DNA from: Acidobacteriota bacterium
GTDB taxonomy: Bacteria > Acidobacteriota > Thermoanaerobaculia > Thermoanaerobaculales > Thermoanaerobaculaceae
Reading direction: 5' to 3'
NCBI GenBank assembly: GCA_016213675.1
Contig: JACQZW010000044.1
Span: 124,001 to 188,000 of the forward strand
DNA: 64,000 bases
This document shows positions 30,857 to 39,400 of the stretch, piece after piece (the first letter of the stretch is position 1; every line of letters begins with the position of its first letter). Below the pieces are notes generated by a model. The model saw only the letters and a list, made by a program, of their open reading frames with translations. It had not been told where the DNA came from and made no database searches. Both the position numbers and the translations under genes were made by a program.

Positions 30857-31618
30857 GTGGCACAGCCCGTCCTCCTGCTGACCAACGACGACGGCTACTA
30901 CTCCGAGGGGATCCAGGCGCTCGCCGACGCCCGGGAGAGCCTCGGCGAGGTGTGGATCGTCGCGCCCGACCGGGAGAACTCGGCCGTCTCGCACGCCCTT
31001 ACGCTGTCGCGTCCGCTCCGCCTCAACCGGATGGCGGACCGCCGGTTCATCGTCGACGGGACGCCGACCGACTGCGTGACGCTGGGGATCTGCCAGGTCC
31101 TCAAGGGCCGGACCCCGGACCTCGTGGTGTCGGGCGTCAACTTCGGCGCGAACATGGGCGTCGACGTGCACTACTCGGGGACGGTGTCGGCCGCTTTCGA
31201 GGCGGTCATCCTCGGCGTCAAGGCGATCGCGGTGTCGCAGGTCCTCGGCGAGCCGTTCTCCTTCGTCCCGGCGGCGCACTTCGCGCGGCTCCTCGCCGCT
31301 CGCGTGCTCCGTAACGGGCTGCCCGACGGCACGCTGCTGAACGTGAACTTCCCGCCCGTCCCGCCGAAGGGAGTCCAGTTCACGCGCCTCGGGGAGCGCT
31401 GCTACACGGAGGGGGTCGTCGAGGACACCGACCCGCGGGGACGGCGGTGCTACTGGATCGGCGGCGGCCCACCGGTGTGGGAGGACATCCCTGGCACCGA
31501 CTTCGCGACCGTCGGCGCCGGGTACGTCTCGATCACCCCGCTCCACCTCGACATGACCGACCGTGACCTGCTCGCCCGGTTGGAGCACGACGGCGCCTGG
31601 GACCTCGGGGGCGCGTGA
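30857..31618 (+). CDS. surE: 5'/3'-nucleotidase SurE
   Basis: A 253-aa metal-dependent nucleoside monophosphate phosphatase. The metal site residues are in LLTNDDGYYSEGI (DD) and the following RENSAVSHALTL; VVSGVNFGANMGVDVHYSGTVSAAFEA carries the conserved Asn and the loop of the active site. Length is normal. The GTG start is immediately behind a -10 element. It forms an operon with pcm (1-nt gap) and acyP, and surE-pcm pairs are common, linked to stationary-phase repair. Confidence 0.94.
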   Translation: MAQPVLLLTNDDGYYSEGIQALADARESLGEVWIVAPDRENSAVSHALTLSRPLRLNRMADRRFIVDGTPTDCVTLGICQVLKGRTPDLVVSGVNFGANMGVDVHYSGTVSAAFEAVILGVKAIAVSQVLGEPFSFVPAAHFARLLAARVLRNGLPDGTLLNVNFPPVPPKGVQFTRLGERCYTEGVVEDTDPRGRRCYWIGGGPPVWEDIPGTDFATVGAGYVSITPLHLDMTDRDLLARLEHDGAWDLGGA

Positions 31619-31619
31619 C

Positions 31620-32273
31620 GTGATCGCCGCGGCGGTCCCGATGCGGCGGATGGCCCTGGTCACGGCCCTGCGCGCCGACGGCATCGCCGACGAGCGGGTG
31701 CTCGCCGCGATCGCTGCCGTTCCGCGCGAGCAGTTCGTCCCCCGTCAGCTCTATCACCAGGCCTACGAGGACTTCGCGCTGGAGATCGGGGAGGGGCAGA
31801 CGATCTCGCAGCCGTCCGTGGTCGCCCGGATGACCGCGCTCGCGGCCGTCGGTCCCCGTGACCGGGTGCTCGAGATCGGTGCGGGGTCCGGTTACCAGGC
31901 CGCGATCCTCGCCGAGCTGGCCAGGTTCGTGTTCGCCGTCGAGCGGATTCCCGCCCTGGCCGAGGGCGCGCGCGCCCGGTTGGCGTCGCTCGGGTATCGC
32001 AACGTGTCGGTGCAGGTCATGGACGGCACCCTCGGGTGGCGGGCGCAAGCGCCGTTCGACGCGATCGTGGTCAGCGCCGGCGCACCGGCGGTGCCGGCGG
32101 CGCTGGCCGAGCAGCTCGTCGACGGCGGGCGGCTCGTCATCCCGGTCGGCGGGATCGGCCGCCAGGAGCTGCGCCGGGTGGTGCGGCGCGGGGACCGGCT
32201 CGACGAGACGGTCCACGGGCCGGCCAGCTTTGTCCCGCTGATCGGGCGGGGAGGGTTCCCGGAGGGGGCGTGA
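31620..32273 (+). CDS. pcm: Protein-L-isoaspartate O-methyltransferase
   Basis: A 217-aa SAM-dependent methyltransferase that repairs isoaspartyl residues in damaged proteins. Motif I is DRVLEIGAGSGYQAAILA; the family motif GEGQTISQPSVVARM precedes it, and the C-terminal DGGRLVIPVG is present. The GTG start lies 1 nt after the surE stop, and an overlapping out-of-frame alternative was discarded. The next gene (acyP) starts 1 nt after its stop. Confidence 0.94.
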   Translation: MIAAAVPMRRMALVTALRADGIADERVLAAIAAVPREQFVPRQLYHQAYEDFALEIGEGQTISQPSVVARMTALAAVGPRDRVLEIGAGSGYQAAILAELARFVFAVERIPALAEGARARLASLGYRNVSVQVMDGTLGWRAQAPFDAIVVSAGAPAVPAALAEQLVDGGRLVIPVGGIGRQELRRVVRRGDRLDETVHGPASFVPLIGRGGFPEGA

Positions 32274-32274
32274 G

Positions 32275-32559
32275 GTGAGCGTGGCAGTCCGCCGTTACCT
32301 GGTCTCGGGACGCGTCCAGGGCGTTGGCTTCCGCTACTTCGTGGCTCGCGAGGCCGAGGCGCTCGGAGTCGCGGGCTGGGTCAGGAACCTCCCGGACGGC
32401 CAGGTCGAGGTCCTCGCCGAGGGCACGGACCCGCAGCTCTCGACGCTCGAGGGGCGCCTCTGGCAGGGGCCGCCCCACGCGCGGGTCGCGGCGGTCGGCG
32501 TCGATGCGGCGGACGAGCACCCGGCGGGGGGCTTCGCCGTGCTCCCGACCCCCTGGTAG
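32275..32559 (+). CDS. acyP: Acylphosphatase
   Basis: A 94-aa enzyme hydrolysing acyl phosphates such as carbamoyl phosphate. Both active-site signatures are complete: GRVQGVGFRYF (catalytic Arg) and GWVRNLPDGQVEVLAEG (catalytic Asn). The GTG start is 1 nt after the pcm stop, so it is the last gene of the surE operon. It is convergent with the cupin-like gene. Confidence 0.93.
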   Translation: MSVAVRRYLVSGRVQGVGFRYFVAREAEALGVAGWVRNLPDGQVEVLAEGTDPQLSTLEGRLWQGPPHARVAAVGVDAADEHPAGGFAVLPTPW

Positions 32560-32575
32560 ATCCGCTGGACGTGCC

Positions 32576-32944
32576 TCAAGCGGGTTCGAAGGGCAGGGTG
32601 TCGCCGAGCCGCGCGTTGCAAGAGACGAGGCAAGTCGCCGGGCTGCGGCCGGCCACCCGGATCGTGAACGACAGGTTCGGCGGCAGCAGCGCCACGTGAC
32701 CCGTCGGGAGCTCGACCTCGTTGCCGAAGACGTGACAGGACAGACGGCCCTCGAGGACGGTCACGGTGCACTCGGCGGGCACGCCGCGGTTCGCCAGCCC
32801 TGCTCCGACGCCGAGCTCGATCCACCACGACTCGACCGCACACCCCTGGAGGCGCCGGACGGCGACCCGGTCAGAGAACAAGACCGCGCGGACCGAGCTC
32901 CATGCCTGGTGGGAAACGGCGAAGGTCGGAGCCCAGCCTGCCAT
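32576..32944 (-). CDS. Small cupin-like protein
   Basis: A 122-aa protein with a single predicted cupin-like beta-barrel: a central run of alternating strands with CTVTVLEGRLSCHVFGNEVELPTGHVALLPPNLSFTIRV, where the Gly-x-Leu-x-C-H and LPxGHVALLPP pieces resemble cupin motifs 1 and 2. The expected metal histidines are mostly missing, so an enzymatic role is doubtful. Function unknown; it lies alone between acyP and the tRNA. Confidence 0.55.
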   Translation of the reverse strand: MAGWAPTFAVSHQAWSSVRAVLFSDRVAVRRLQGCAVESWWIELGVGAGLANRGVPAECTVTVLEGRLSCHVFGNEVELPTGHVALLPPNLSFTIRVAGRSPATCLVSCNARLGDTLPFEPA

Positions 32945-32977
32945 CGTGAACGCCCTCCCCGTGTCCGTGCGGCGGGG

Positions 32978-33006
32978 TTGAGGAATCTCTGAAGTCAGAC
33001 TAGCAT
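32978..33006 (+). promoter_or_regulatory. Promoter of tRNA-Arg
   Basis: TTGAGG (32978-32983), a 17-nt spacer and TAGCAT (33001-33006), placing the transcript start about 4 nt before the mature tRNA 5' end. Confidence 0.55.
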
Positions 33007-33016
33007 CATCGCGCGT

Positions 33017-33091
33017 GGGGCTGTAGCTCAGTTTGGATAGAGCAGCGGTTTCCTAAACCGGAGGTCGCCAGTTCGAGTCTGGCCAGCCCCG
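33017..33091 (+). tRNA. tRNA-Arg (anticodon CCT)
   Basis: A full cloverleaf can be drawn. The acceptor stem GGGGCTG pairs with CAGCCCC; the D-arm is GCTC...GAGC. The anticodon loop is TTCCTAA with anticodon CCT at 33052-33054, reading AGG. The T-arm is GCCAG TTCGAGT CTGGC. The discriminator is G and CCA is encoded (33092-33094). The outermost anticodon-stem pair is a G-G mismatch. No integrase or duplicated 3' end is visible. Confidence 0.93.
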
Positions 33092-33094
33092 CCA

Positions 33095-33305
33095 AAGTCC
33101 GCCCACCCCTCCAGGTTTGCCCCTCCACCCATCCACCGAGGGTTGCCCTCCGCCCCTCCACCAGGGGTGCACGCCCGCCCACCCAACCAGGGTTGCCCTC
33201 CCGGCCGCCCACCCAGGTTTGAAGTAAGGACGCGGAAGGAGCTTCCCTGATACCGCTTCGACCCTGCAGGCCTTCGACCATTCAGCCCTTCGACCCTCCA
33301 ACTTC
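33095..33305. repeat. Pyrimidine/purine-biased dispersed repeat block after the tRNA
   Basis: Directly after the tRNA are four to five imperfect units of a CCACCCAGGGTTG-type sequence, the inverse of the unit at 18692-18772. They are followed by CTTCGACCC / CCTTCGACC units (33257-33300), related to the inverse of the GGGTTGAA block at 18624. Non-coding. Confidence 0.7.
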
Positions 33306-33329
33306 GGGTGGGGGGGAGGGGTTCCCGGC

Positions 33330-33396
33330 TCAGCGGACGTGGGCGGGGGATTCGGACCCGCGGCCGACCTCGCCGGCGACGACGAGGCGGTTCCAC
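33330..33396 (-). pseudogene. Remnant of a small zinc-ribbon gene 3' end
   Basis: On the minus strand this encodes WNRLVVAGEVGRGSESPAHVR and a stop. It matches the C-terminus of the zinc-ribbon protein at 53369-53584 (WNPLVVGGELGRKSNAPAYAR) at roughly 80% of nucleotides. Upstream the similarity stops before the CxxC part, and no start or cysteine pair follows, so it is a truncated copy. Confidence 0.55.
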
Positions 33397-33547
33397 CCGA
33401 TCAGAGCGGGTCGAGCGCAGTACCCACTCCCGCGAAAGAAGGCACCGCCGCGCTCTCTTCCTCGGTCTCAAGATACTGCTGCGTGCTAAGCTGTCATTCA
33501 AGTAGACAAAGCGCAGCGAGAACTGATCTGCGGAGGACTGATCGGCG

Positions 33548-36340
33548 ATGGCGGACTCGGGACAGGTCCTCAGCCATTACGAAATCCTTCATCCCCTGGG
33601 AAAGGGTGGCATGGGCGAGGTCTTCCTGGCGGAGGACACGGTCCTCGGTCGGAAGGTGGCGCTCAAGTTCCTCCCCGCGGAGGCCCTGGCGGATCCCGCG
33701 GCGCGGACGCGGTTCCTCCGCGAGGCCAAGTCGGCCGCCGCCCTCGACGACCCGTTCATCTGCAAGATCTACGAGACCGGCGAGGTGGACGGCAAGCCGT
33801 TCATCGCCATGGAGTACGTGGAGGGCGAGAGCCTGCGCAGCCGCCTGGATCGAAGCCCGATGTCGCTCGCCGAGACGGTGACCACGGCGGTCGAGGTGGC
33901 CGAGGCCCTCGGGGTCGCCCACCAGCACGGCATCATCCACCGCGACCTCAAGCCGTCCAACATCATGCTCACGCCCCAGGGGCACGCGAAGATCCTCGAC
34001 TTCGGGCTCGCCAAGCAGGTCCTGCTCGCGGGGGAGTCGCTCGGCGAGGCCAAGACGGCCGCCTCCGCCGGCCTGACCTCGCGGGGGACGGTCCTCGGGA
34101 CGCTGGCCTACATGTCGCCGGAGCAGCTCCGGGCCGGGCAGCTCGGACCCGCGAGCGACGTCTTCTCGCTCGGCGTGGTGCTCCACGAGATGCTGACCGG
34201 CAGGCATCCCTTTGACCGTCCGAGCGGGGCGGAGACCATCACCGCCATCCTGAACGAGGAGGCGCCGACACCTGAGGTCGGCGGACCGCAGGTCCCGGCC
34301 GCGCTCGTCCACGTCCTCGCGAAGGCGATGGCCAAGAGCCCGCAGGAACGCTACGCCTCGGGCGTCGAGCTCGCCGAGGATCTCCGGTCGGCGAGCCGCA
34401 CGCTGCTGGAGCCGGCCAGGCGCCGTCCCGCGCGGGCCTTCGTGGTGCCCACCGCGCTCGCCGTGGTGGCGGTGCTGGCGCTCGCCGCCTGGTGGCTCGC
34501 GTCCCAGCGCAAGGCTCCGGCACCGGTCGCGGCCGCCCCCGCCCCGAGGTCGGTGCTGGTGGCGGACTTCTCCAACTCGACCGGCGAGCCGGTCTTCGAC
34601 GGGGTGCTCGAGCAAGCGGTCTCCATCGGCCTCGAGGGCGCCCCGTTCATCAGGGCGTACAGCCGCGCCAAGGCTCGGCAGGCGGCCGCCGAGATCCGCC
34701 CCGGAACGACCGGCTTCGGCCTCGAGGATGCGCGCCTCGTCGCCCAGCGCGAGGGGATCGCGGTCGTCATCTCGGGCGGGATCAAGCGCGCGGCGAAGGG
34801 TTACCAGTTGGACGTCGAGGCCGTCGACGGGGTGAGCGGGGCGCGCCTCGCCGGCCACTCGCAAGCCGTCGCAGAGAAGGACCGCGTCCTCGCGGCAGTC
34901 GGCGAGCTCGTCGTCCAGACCCGCCGCGACCTCGGCGACGTGATTCCCGACGCGGTCCGGGCGGCAGCCTACGAGACGTTCACCGCCGGCTCGCTCGAGG
35001 CGGCGCGGAGCTACGCACAGGCGCAGGACCTGATGGCCGTGGGCAAGTGGCGGGAGGCCGCCCCCATCTACCAGAACGCCGTAACGCTCGACCCGACGTT
35101 CGGCCGCGCCTACGCCGGCCTCGCGGTCTGCTACCTCAACCTGAACCAGACCGAGGAGGCGAGGACGTACTACCTGAAGGCGTTCTCCCTCATCGACCGG
35201 ATGACCGACCGGGAGAAGTTCCGGACGCGCGGCGGGTACTTCCTGCTCACGCGCAACTATGCGAAGGCCGCCGAGGAGTACCGCGCCCTGGTCGAACGCT
35301 TCCCCTCCGACCCCGCGGGGCCCACCAACCTGGCCTTCGCGTACTTCTTCGCGCGCGACATGCAGCACGCGCTCGAGACCGGCCGCCTCGCCGTCGAGTC
35401 CTACCCCGGCAACGTCCTCGCCCGCGGGAACCTCGCGCTCTACGCGATGTACGCCGGCGACTTCGCCACCGCCGCCCACGAGGCGGAGGCGGTGATCGCC
35501 GCGAACCCCGGCTACGAGACCGCGTACGTCGCCGCCGCCATGGCCCGCCTCGACGCCGGCGACGTCGAGGGCGCCCGCGGCATCTACACGCGGCTCAAGG
35601 GCCAGGGAGACTACGGGGCGAGCCTGGCCGCAACCGGCATGGCCGACCTCGCGCTCTTCCAGGGCCGAACCAGGGAGGCCGTCGCGATCCTCGAGAAGGG
35701 CATCGCGGCCGACACGGCGGCCAAGCTCCCGGCCGAGGCGGCACGCAAGCACACGATGGCCGCGGCAGCGTTCCTCTCCCGCGGCGAGGCCAAGCCGGCC
35801 GCGGCGGCAGCCGAGCGCGCGCTCGCGCTCACGAAGCGCAACTACATCCAACTGGCGGCCGGCCTGGCGCTCGCGGCGGCCGGCGAGGAGAAGCGCGCGC
35901 AGCAGGTCGCGGCCTCCCTCGCCGCCCAGATCGAGGCGGAGCCGCGCGGCTACGCCAAGCTCGTGGAGGGCCAGGTCCTGCTCCGCCGGGGCCAGGCCGC
36001 GGAGGCGGCCGTGCGCCTCCGGGAGGCGGCCGGCGTCGACGACACCTGGCTCGCCCGCTGGCTGCTCGGCCGCGCCTACCTCGACGCCGGGGCGTTCACC
36101 GAGGCCTACGCCGAGCTCGAGCTCTGCCTCAACCGCCGGGGCGAGGCGACGTCCGTGTTCCTCGACGACGTGCCGAGCTACCACGTCCTGCCGCCCGTCC
36201 ACTACTACCTGGGCCGGGCCCAGGAGGGGCTGCGCAGCCCCAAGGCCGCGGAGTCGTACCGCCACTTCGTCGAGCTCAGGCCCCAGGCCGACGACGACCC
36301 CCTCGTCCTCGACGCCCGCACGCGCCTGCAGGCGCACTGA
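33548..36340 (+). CDS. Receptor-like Ser/Thr protein kinase with TPR region
   Basis: A 930-aa Hanks-type kinase. Kinase domain residues ~10-275: glycine loop LGKGGMGEVF, Lys40 (VALKF), catalytic loop HRDLKPSN (Asp133), DFG at 151-153 and the MSPEQ segment near 190. A transmembrane helix follows at about 297-317 (TALAVVAVLALAAWWLA). The outside part starts with a TolB-like alpha/beta unit (SVLVADFSNSTGEPVFDG...) and continues with tetratricopeptide repeats (for example FGRAYAGLAVCYLNLNQTEEARTYYLKAF) to the end. This layout is abundant in Acidobacteriota. All catalytic residues are present, so it should be active; the signal and targets are unknown. Confidence 0.92.
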   Translation: MADSGQVLSHYEILHPLGKGGMGEVFLAEDTVLGRKVALKFLPAEALADPAARTRFLREAKSAAALDDPFICKIYETGEVDGKPFIAMEYVEGESLRSRLDRSPMSLAETVTTAVEVAEALGVAHQHGIIHRDLKPSNIMLTPQGHAKILDFGLAKQVLLAGESLGEAKTAASAGLTSRGTVLGTLAYMSPEQLRAGQLGPASDVFSLGVVLHEMLTGRHPFDRPSGAETITAILNEEAPTPEVGGPQVPAALVHVLAKAMAKSPQERYASGVELAEDLRSASRTLLEPARRRPARAFVVPTALAVVAVLALAAWWLASQRKAPAPVAAAPAPRSVLVADFSNSTGEPVFDGVLEQAVSIGLEGAPFIRAYSRAKARQAAAEIRPGTTGFGLEDARLVAQREGIAVVISGGIKRAAKGYQLDVEAVDGVSGARLAGHSQAVAEKDRVLAAVGELVVQTRRDLGDVIPDAVRAAAYETFTAGSLEAARSYAQAQDLMAVGKWREAAPIYQNAVTLDPTFGRAYAGLAVCYLNLNQTEEARTYYLKAFSLIDRMTDREKFRTRGGYFLLTRNYAKAAEEYRALVERFPSDPAGPTNLAFAYFFARDMQHALETGRLAVESYPGNVLARGNLALYAMYAGDFATAAHEAEAVIAANPGYETAYVAAAMARLDAGDVEGARGIYTRLKGQGDYGASLAATGMADLALFQGRTREAVAILEKGIAADTAAKLPAEAARKHTMAAAAFLSRGEAKPAAAAAERALALTKRNYIQLAAGLALAAAGEEKRAQQVAASLAAQIEAEPRGYAKLVEGQVLLRRGQAAEAAVRLREAAGVDDTWLARWLLGRAYLDAGAFTEAYAELELCLNRRGEATSVFLDDVPSYHVLPPVHYYLGRAQEGLRSPKAAESYRHFVELRPQADDDPLVLDARTRLQAH

Positions 36341-36425
36341 TCCACCACACGACAAGGTGCGCGAGGGTAAGGATTTCCCCGGCGGCCGCGGCAGGCGAGC
36401 GCGCCGGGGCGGTTGGGAGTCGGCG

Positions 36426-39400
36426 CTACAGTCCGACGACCGTGATGCAGGCTGAGAACTCCGAGGTGTTGCCCCCAGGTCCCAGGAGTGTGTTCGTCGT
36501 CGCGGCGAGTGACTTCCCGGCCAGGCCGGTCGGAAGGTTGACTGAGAACGTCGCGGTCCCGCCGCCGCCGGTGACGACGGAGGTCGAGCCGACGAGCGTC
36601 TGGCCCTCGCCGTACCCGCTCGGATCGCACGCGTCGTTGGCGAAGAACTGAAGCGTCAGCGTGACGCCCGGGACACCGACGTCCACCGAGCCGGCGACAG
36701 TCGTCTGCGAGCCGTCGTCGGCTGCCAAGGTCAGCACCGGGAAGTTGACGAGGTCGTTCGCACCGGTGTCGGTGTCACCAGGGTCGTTGAGCGTGACCCC
36801 GTTGTTCCCGAGGTCGATTCCGAGCAGGGCATTGCCGAAGAAGGAGTTGGACTGGATCGCGTTGCCGAGCCCCGAATCGGCCACTACGCCCCTTCCGCCG
36901 TTGTACGCAATCACGTTGCCGGCGCCGGCCGCGCTGCCCCCGATCAGGGTATTCGACGACGCGGAGATGCTGATACCTACCGCCGTGTTGCCGAGCCCGG
37001 ACGCGAGCGCCAGGTTCGTCCCCACCCAGTTGCCCTGGATTGCATTGCCGTCCGCCCACACCACGAGCATCCCGTAGGTGTTCCCCGCGATGATGTTGCC
37101 GCTGCCCGGAGCGGTGCCCCCGACGGTGTTGTCGTGGGCCCCCTGGTAGAGCATCACCCCGGAATCGTTCGGGATCGGCGCCGTCGAGGTCGGATCGAGG
37201 CCGACGATGTTGCCGACCACGCTGTTGCCGTACGGCCCGTCCCCGGGTCCGCTGCCGAGCAGGCGCACGCCCCAGCGGTTCCCGGACACGACGTTTGCCG
37301 AGACCGTGTTGCCGGTGCACCCTCCACCGCTGAGCATGATCCCTTCGTTCTCGTTGCCGAGGGCCACGACCCCCGCGCCGTTGACGCCCACCCAGTTGCC
37401 CTGCACCGTGTTGAGGGAGACCTGCTCCAGCCAGATGCCGGAAGCAAGGTTGCCCGAGACGAGGTTCCCGTCGGTGGGCCCTGCCCCACCAATAGTGTTG
37501 TCGTGCGCGCCCCCGGCAGCCAGGACACCCCCCCACGCGTTCGGGATCGCGGAGGCGCCGCTCAGGTCGGTCCCGACCTTGTTGCCGAGGATCGCGTTGT
37601 GGTGGGTCGCGGCGGTGAGGTAGATTCCGTGCATCGCGTTCCCGGAGACGAGGTTGTCGCGGACGGTGACGGCTGTCGTCCCGGCGCCTGTCACCGAGAT
37701 GCCGGTGCCGGCGTTCGGCCACGCCAGCGTTCCGGCAGCGTTCGTGCCGACGAGGTTGCCGGTGATGGTCACGGTCTGGCTGTCCTGCACGCCGATCCCG
37801 GATCCCGTGTTGCCCGAAACAACGTTCCCCTGGATCTGCGTGCTGGTGGCGCCGCCCTCGAGGAGGATCCCGCCATCGCCGTTGGAGGCGACCACGTTGC
37901 CGTCGCCCGGTTCCGTGCCGCCGATCGTTGTGCCGGAGCTGCCCTCGACAGAGATGCCCTGGTCGCCGTTGCCGAGGCCGACAGCCAGTGCCGCGTTGGT
38001 CCCGATCCAGTTGTGGCGGATGGTGTTGCCGGTGGCGTTGAGGACGCGAATGCCGTTGTTCGTGCTACCGGCGACAACGTTGTCCGAAACCGTGTTGGAG
38101 TTTGCACCCGCGTAGATCCCGATCCCATCGCCGGTGTTGCCGAGCGCCCCAGTGCCCAAGGCGTCAGTGCCTATCATGTTGCCCGCGATTACGGTCCCGG
38201 TCACCGCGCCTGCATTGGCGTCAAGGGTGATGCCGTTGGCGCCGTTGCCCGAGATGAGGTTGGCGTCGCTCGGGCCTAGGCCACCGACGGTGTTGTCGTG
38301 GGCGCCGTCAAGCAAGAGAACGCCGGCACCGCCGTTAGGTAACGCTCCTCCGCCGAGCGCGTTTGTGCCGATGCGGTTGCCGACGACCGTGTTGTGGGTA
38401 GCGGCCTTCGACAGCGACACCGCGTTCCAGGCGTTACCTGACAAAATATTGTTCTCGATGCGGTTGGCGGTGACCTCCGAGCCATCGAGGCCCTCAAGGT
38501 GGATTCCACTCATTTGGTTTGCGACCGCTATAGCGCCAGCGGCGTCCGTGCCGACGCGATTGCCGGAGATCGTGTTCCCAGCGCAGTTCGGGCCGAGGTA
38601 GATCCCATAACCGCCGTTGCCGGAGATGACGTTCGCGTCCGCCGGTGCCGGACCGCCAATGACGTTGCTGGTGGCAGCCCACATGCCGATGCCGCTGCTG
38701 CCGCTGACGGGCATGCCGACGGTACCTGCGGCATTGGTGCCAATGCGATTGCCGACGAGACGGTTGTAGAGCGAGCCGACAAGCCAGACGCCCGTTGCCG
38801 CGTTACCGGAGATGACGTTGCCGCGGAGGGTGTTGTAGGTGGCATTGTCGATGTAGACCCCGATTTCGGCATTGCCGAGCGGTACGGCCCCGCTGGCGTC
38901 GACACCTACCTTGTTGTTCAGGACGTGGTTGTCGTGAGAGGTGCGGAGGTCGAGGCCTTGGACGAGGGCGAGGCCCATGCCATTGTTGGCGGACACGACG
39001 TTTCCATCGACCAGGCCCGCGGAACAGCCAGAAAGACGAATCCCACCGACGCCGTTTCCGAGGGCTCCGCTGCCGTCGGTGCCGACGAAGTTGCCGACGA
39101 GGCGTGTCGCAGTCGCATGGGTGACCTCGATGCCGTGGGCAGGGAATCTGGTGATCATGAATCCCTTCACCAGCGAGTTGGCGGCCAGGATCTCGAGACC
39201 GTTCACGGTCCCGCCAACGCTTGCACCGTCGACGCGGATGAGGGGCGTGGCGGCGTAGCCGGGCTGGGTGGTGGCGTCGAGCCGGACGGGGTCCGTGATC
39301 GTGGGCAGTGCCGATGCCGGGCTGATCGACTGGACCCCCGCTCCCGGGATCGCGAAGTGGATCTCGTCGAGGCCGGGGTTCGCGTTGGCGTCGAGGATGC

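Noticed and set aside
33017..33305. tRNA-Arg as an integration site of a mobile island
   Set aside because: No integrase, no duplicated tRNA 3' end and no change in gene character downstream; only the dispersed repeats follow.
33494..36355. 953-codon frame antisense to the kinase
   Set aside because: Shadow frame. The plus strand has every kinase motif and TPRs.
36377..36409. GC-rich hairpin between the kinase and giant genes as a terminator
   Set aside because: Only an 8-bp stem (CCCCGGCG / CGCCGGGG) with a long loop, and no T-run on either strand.
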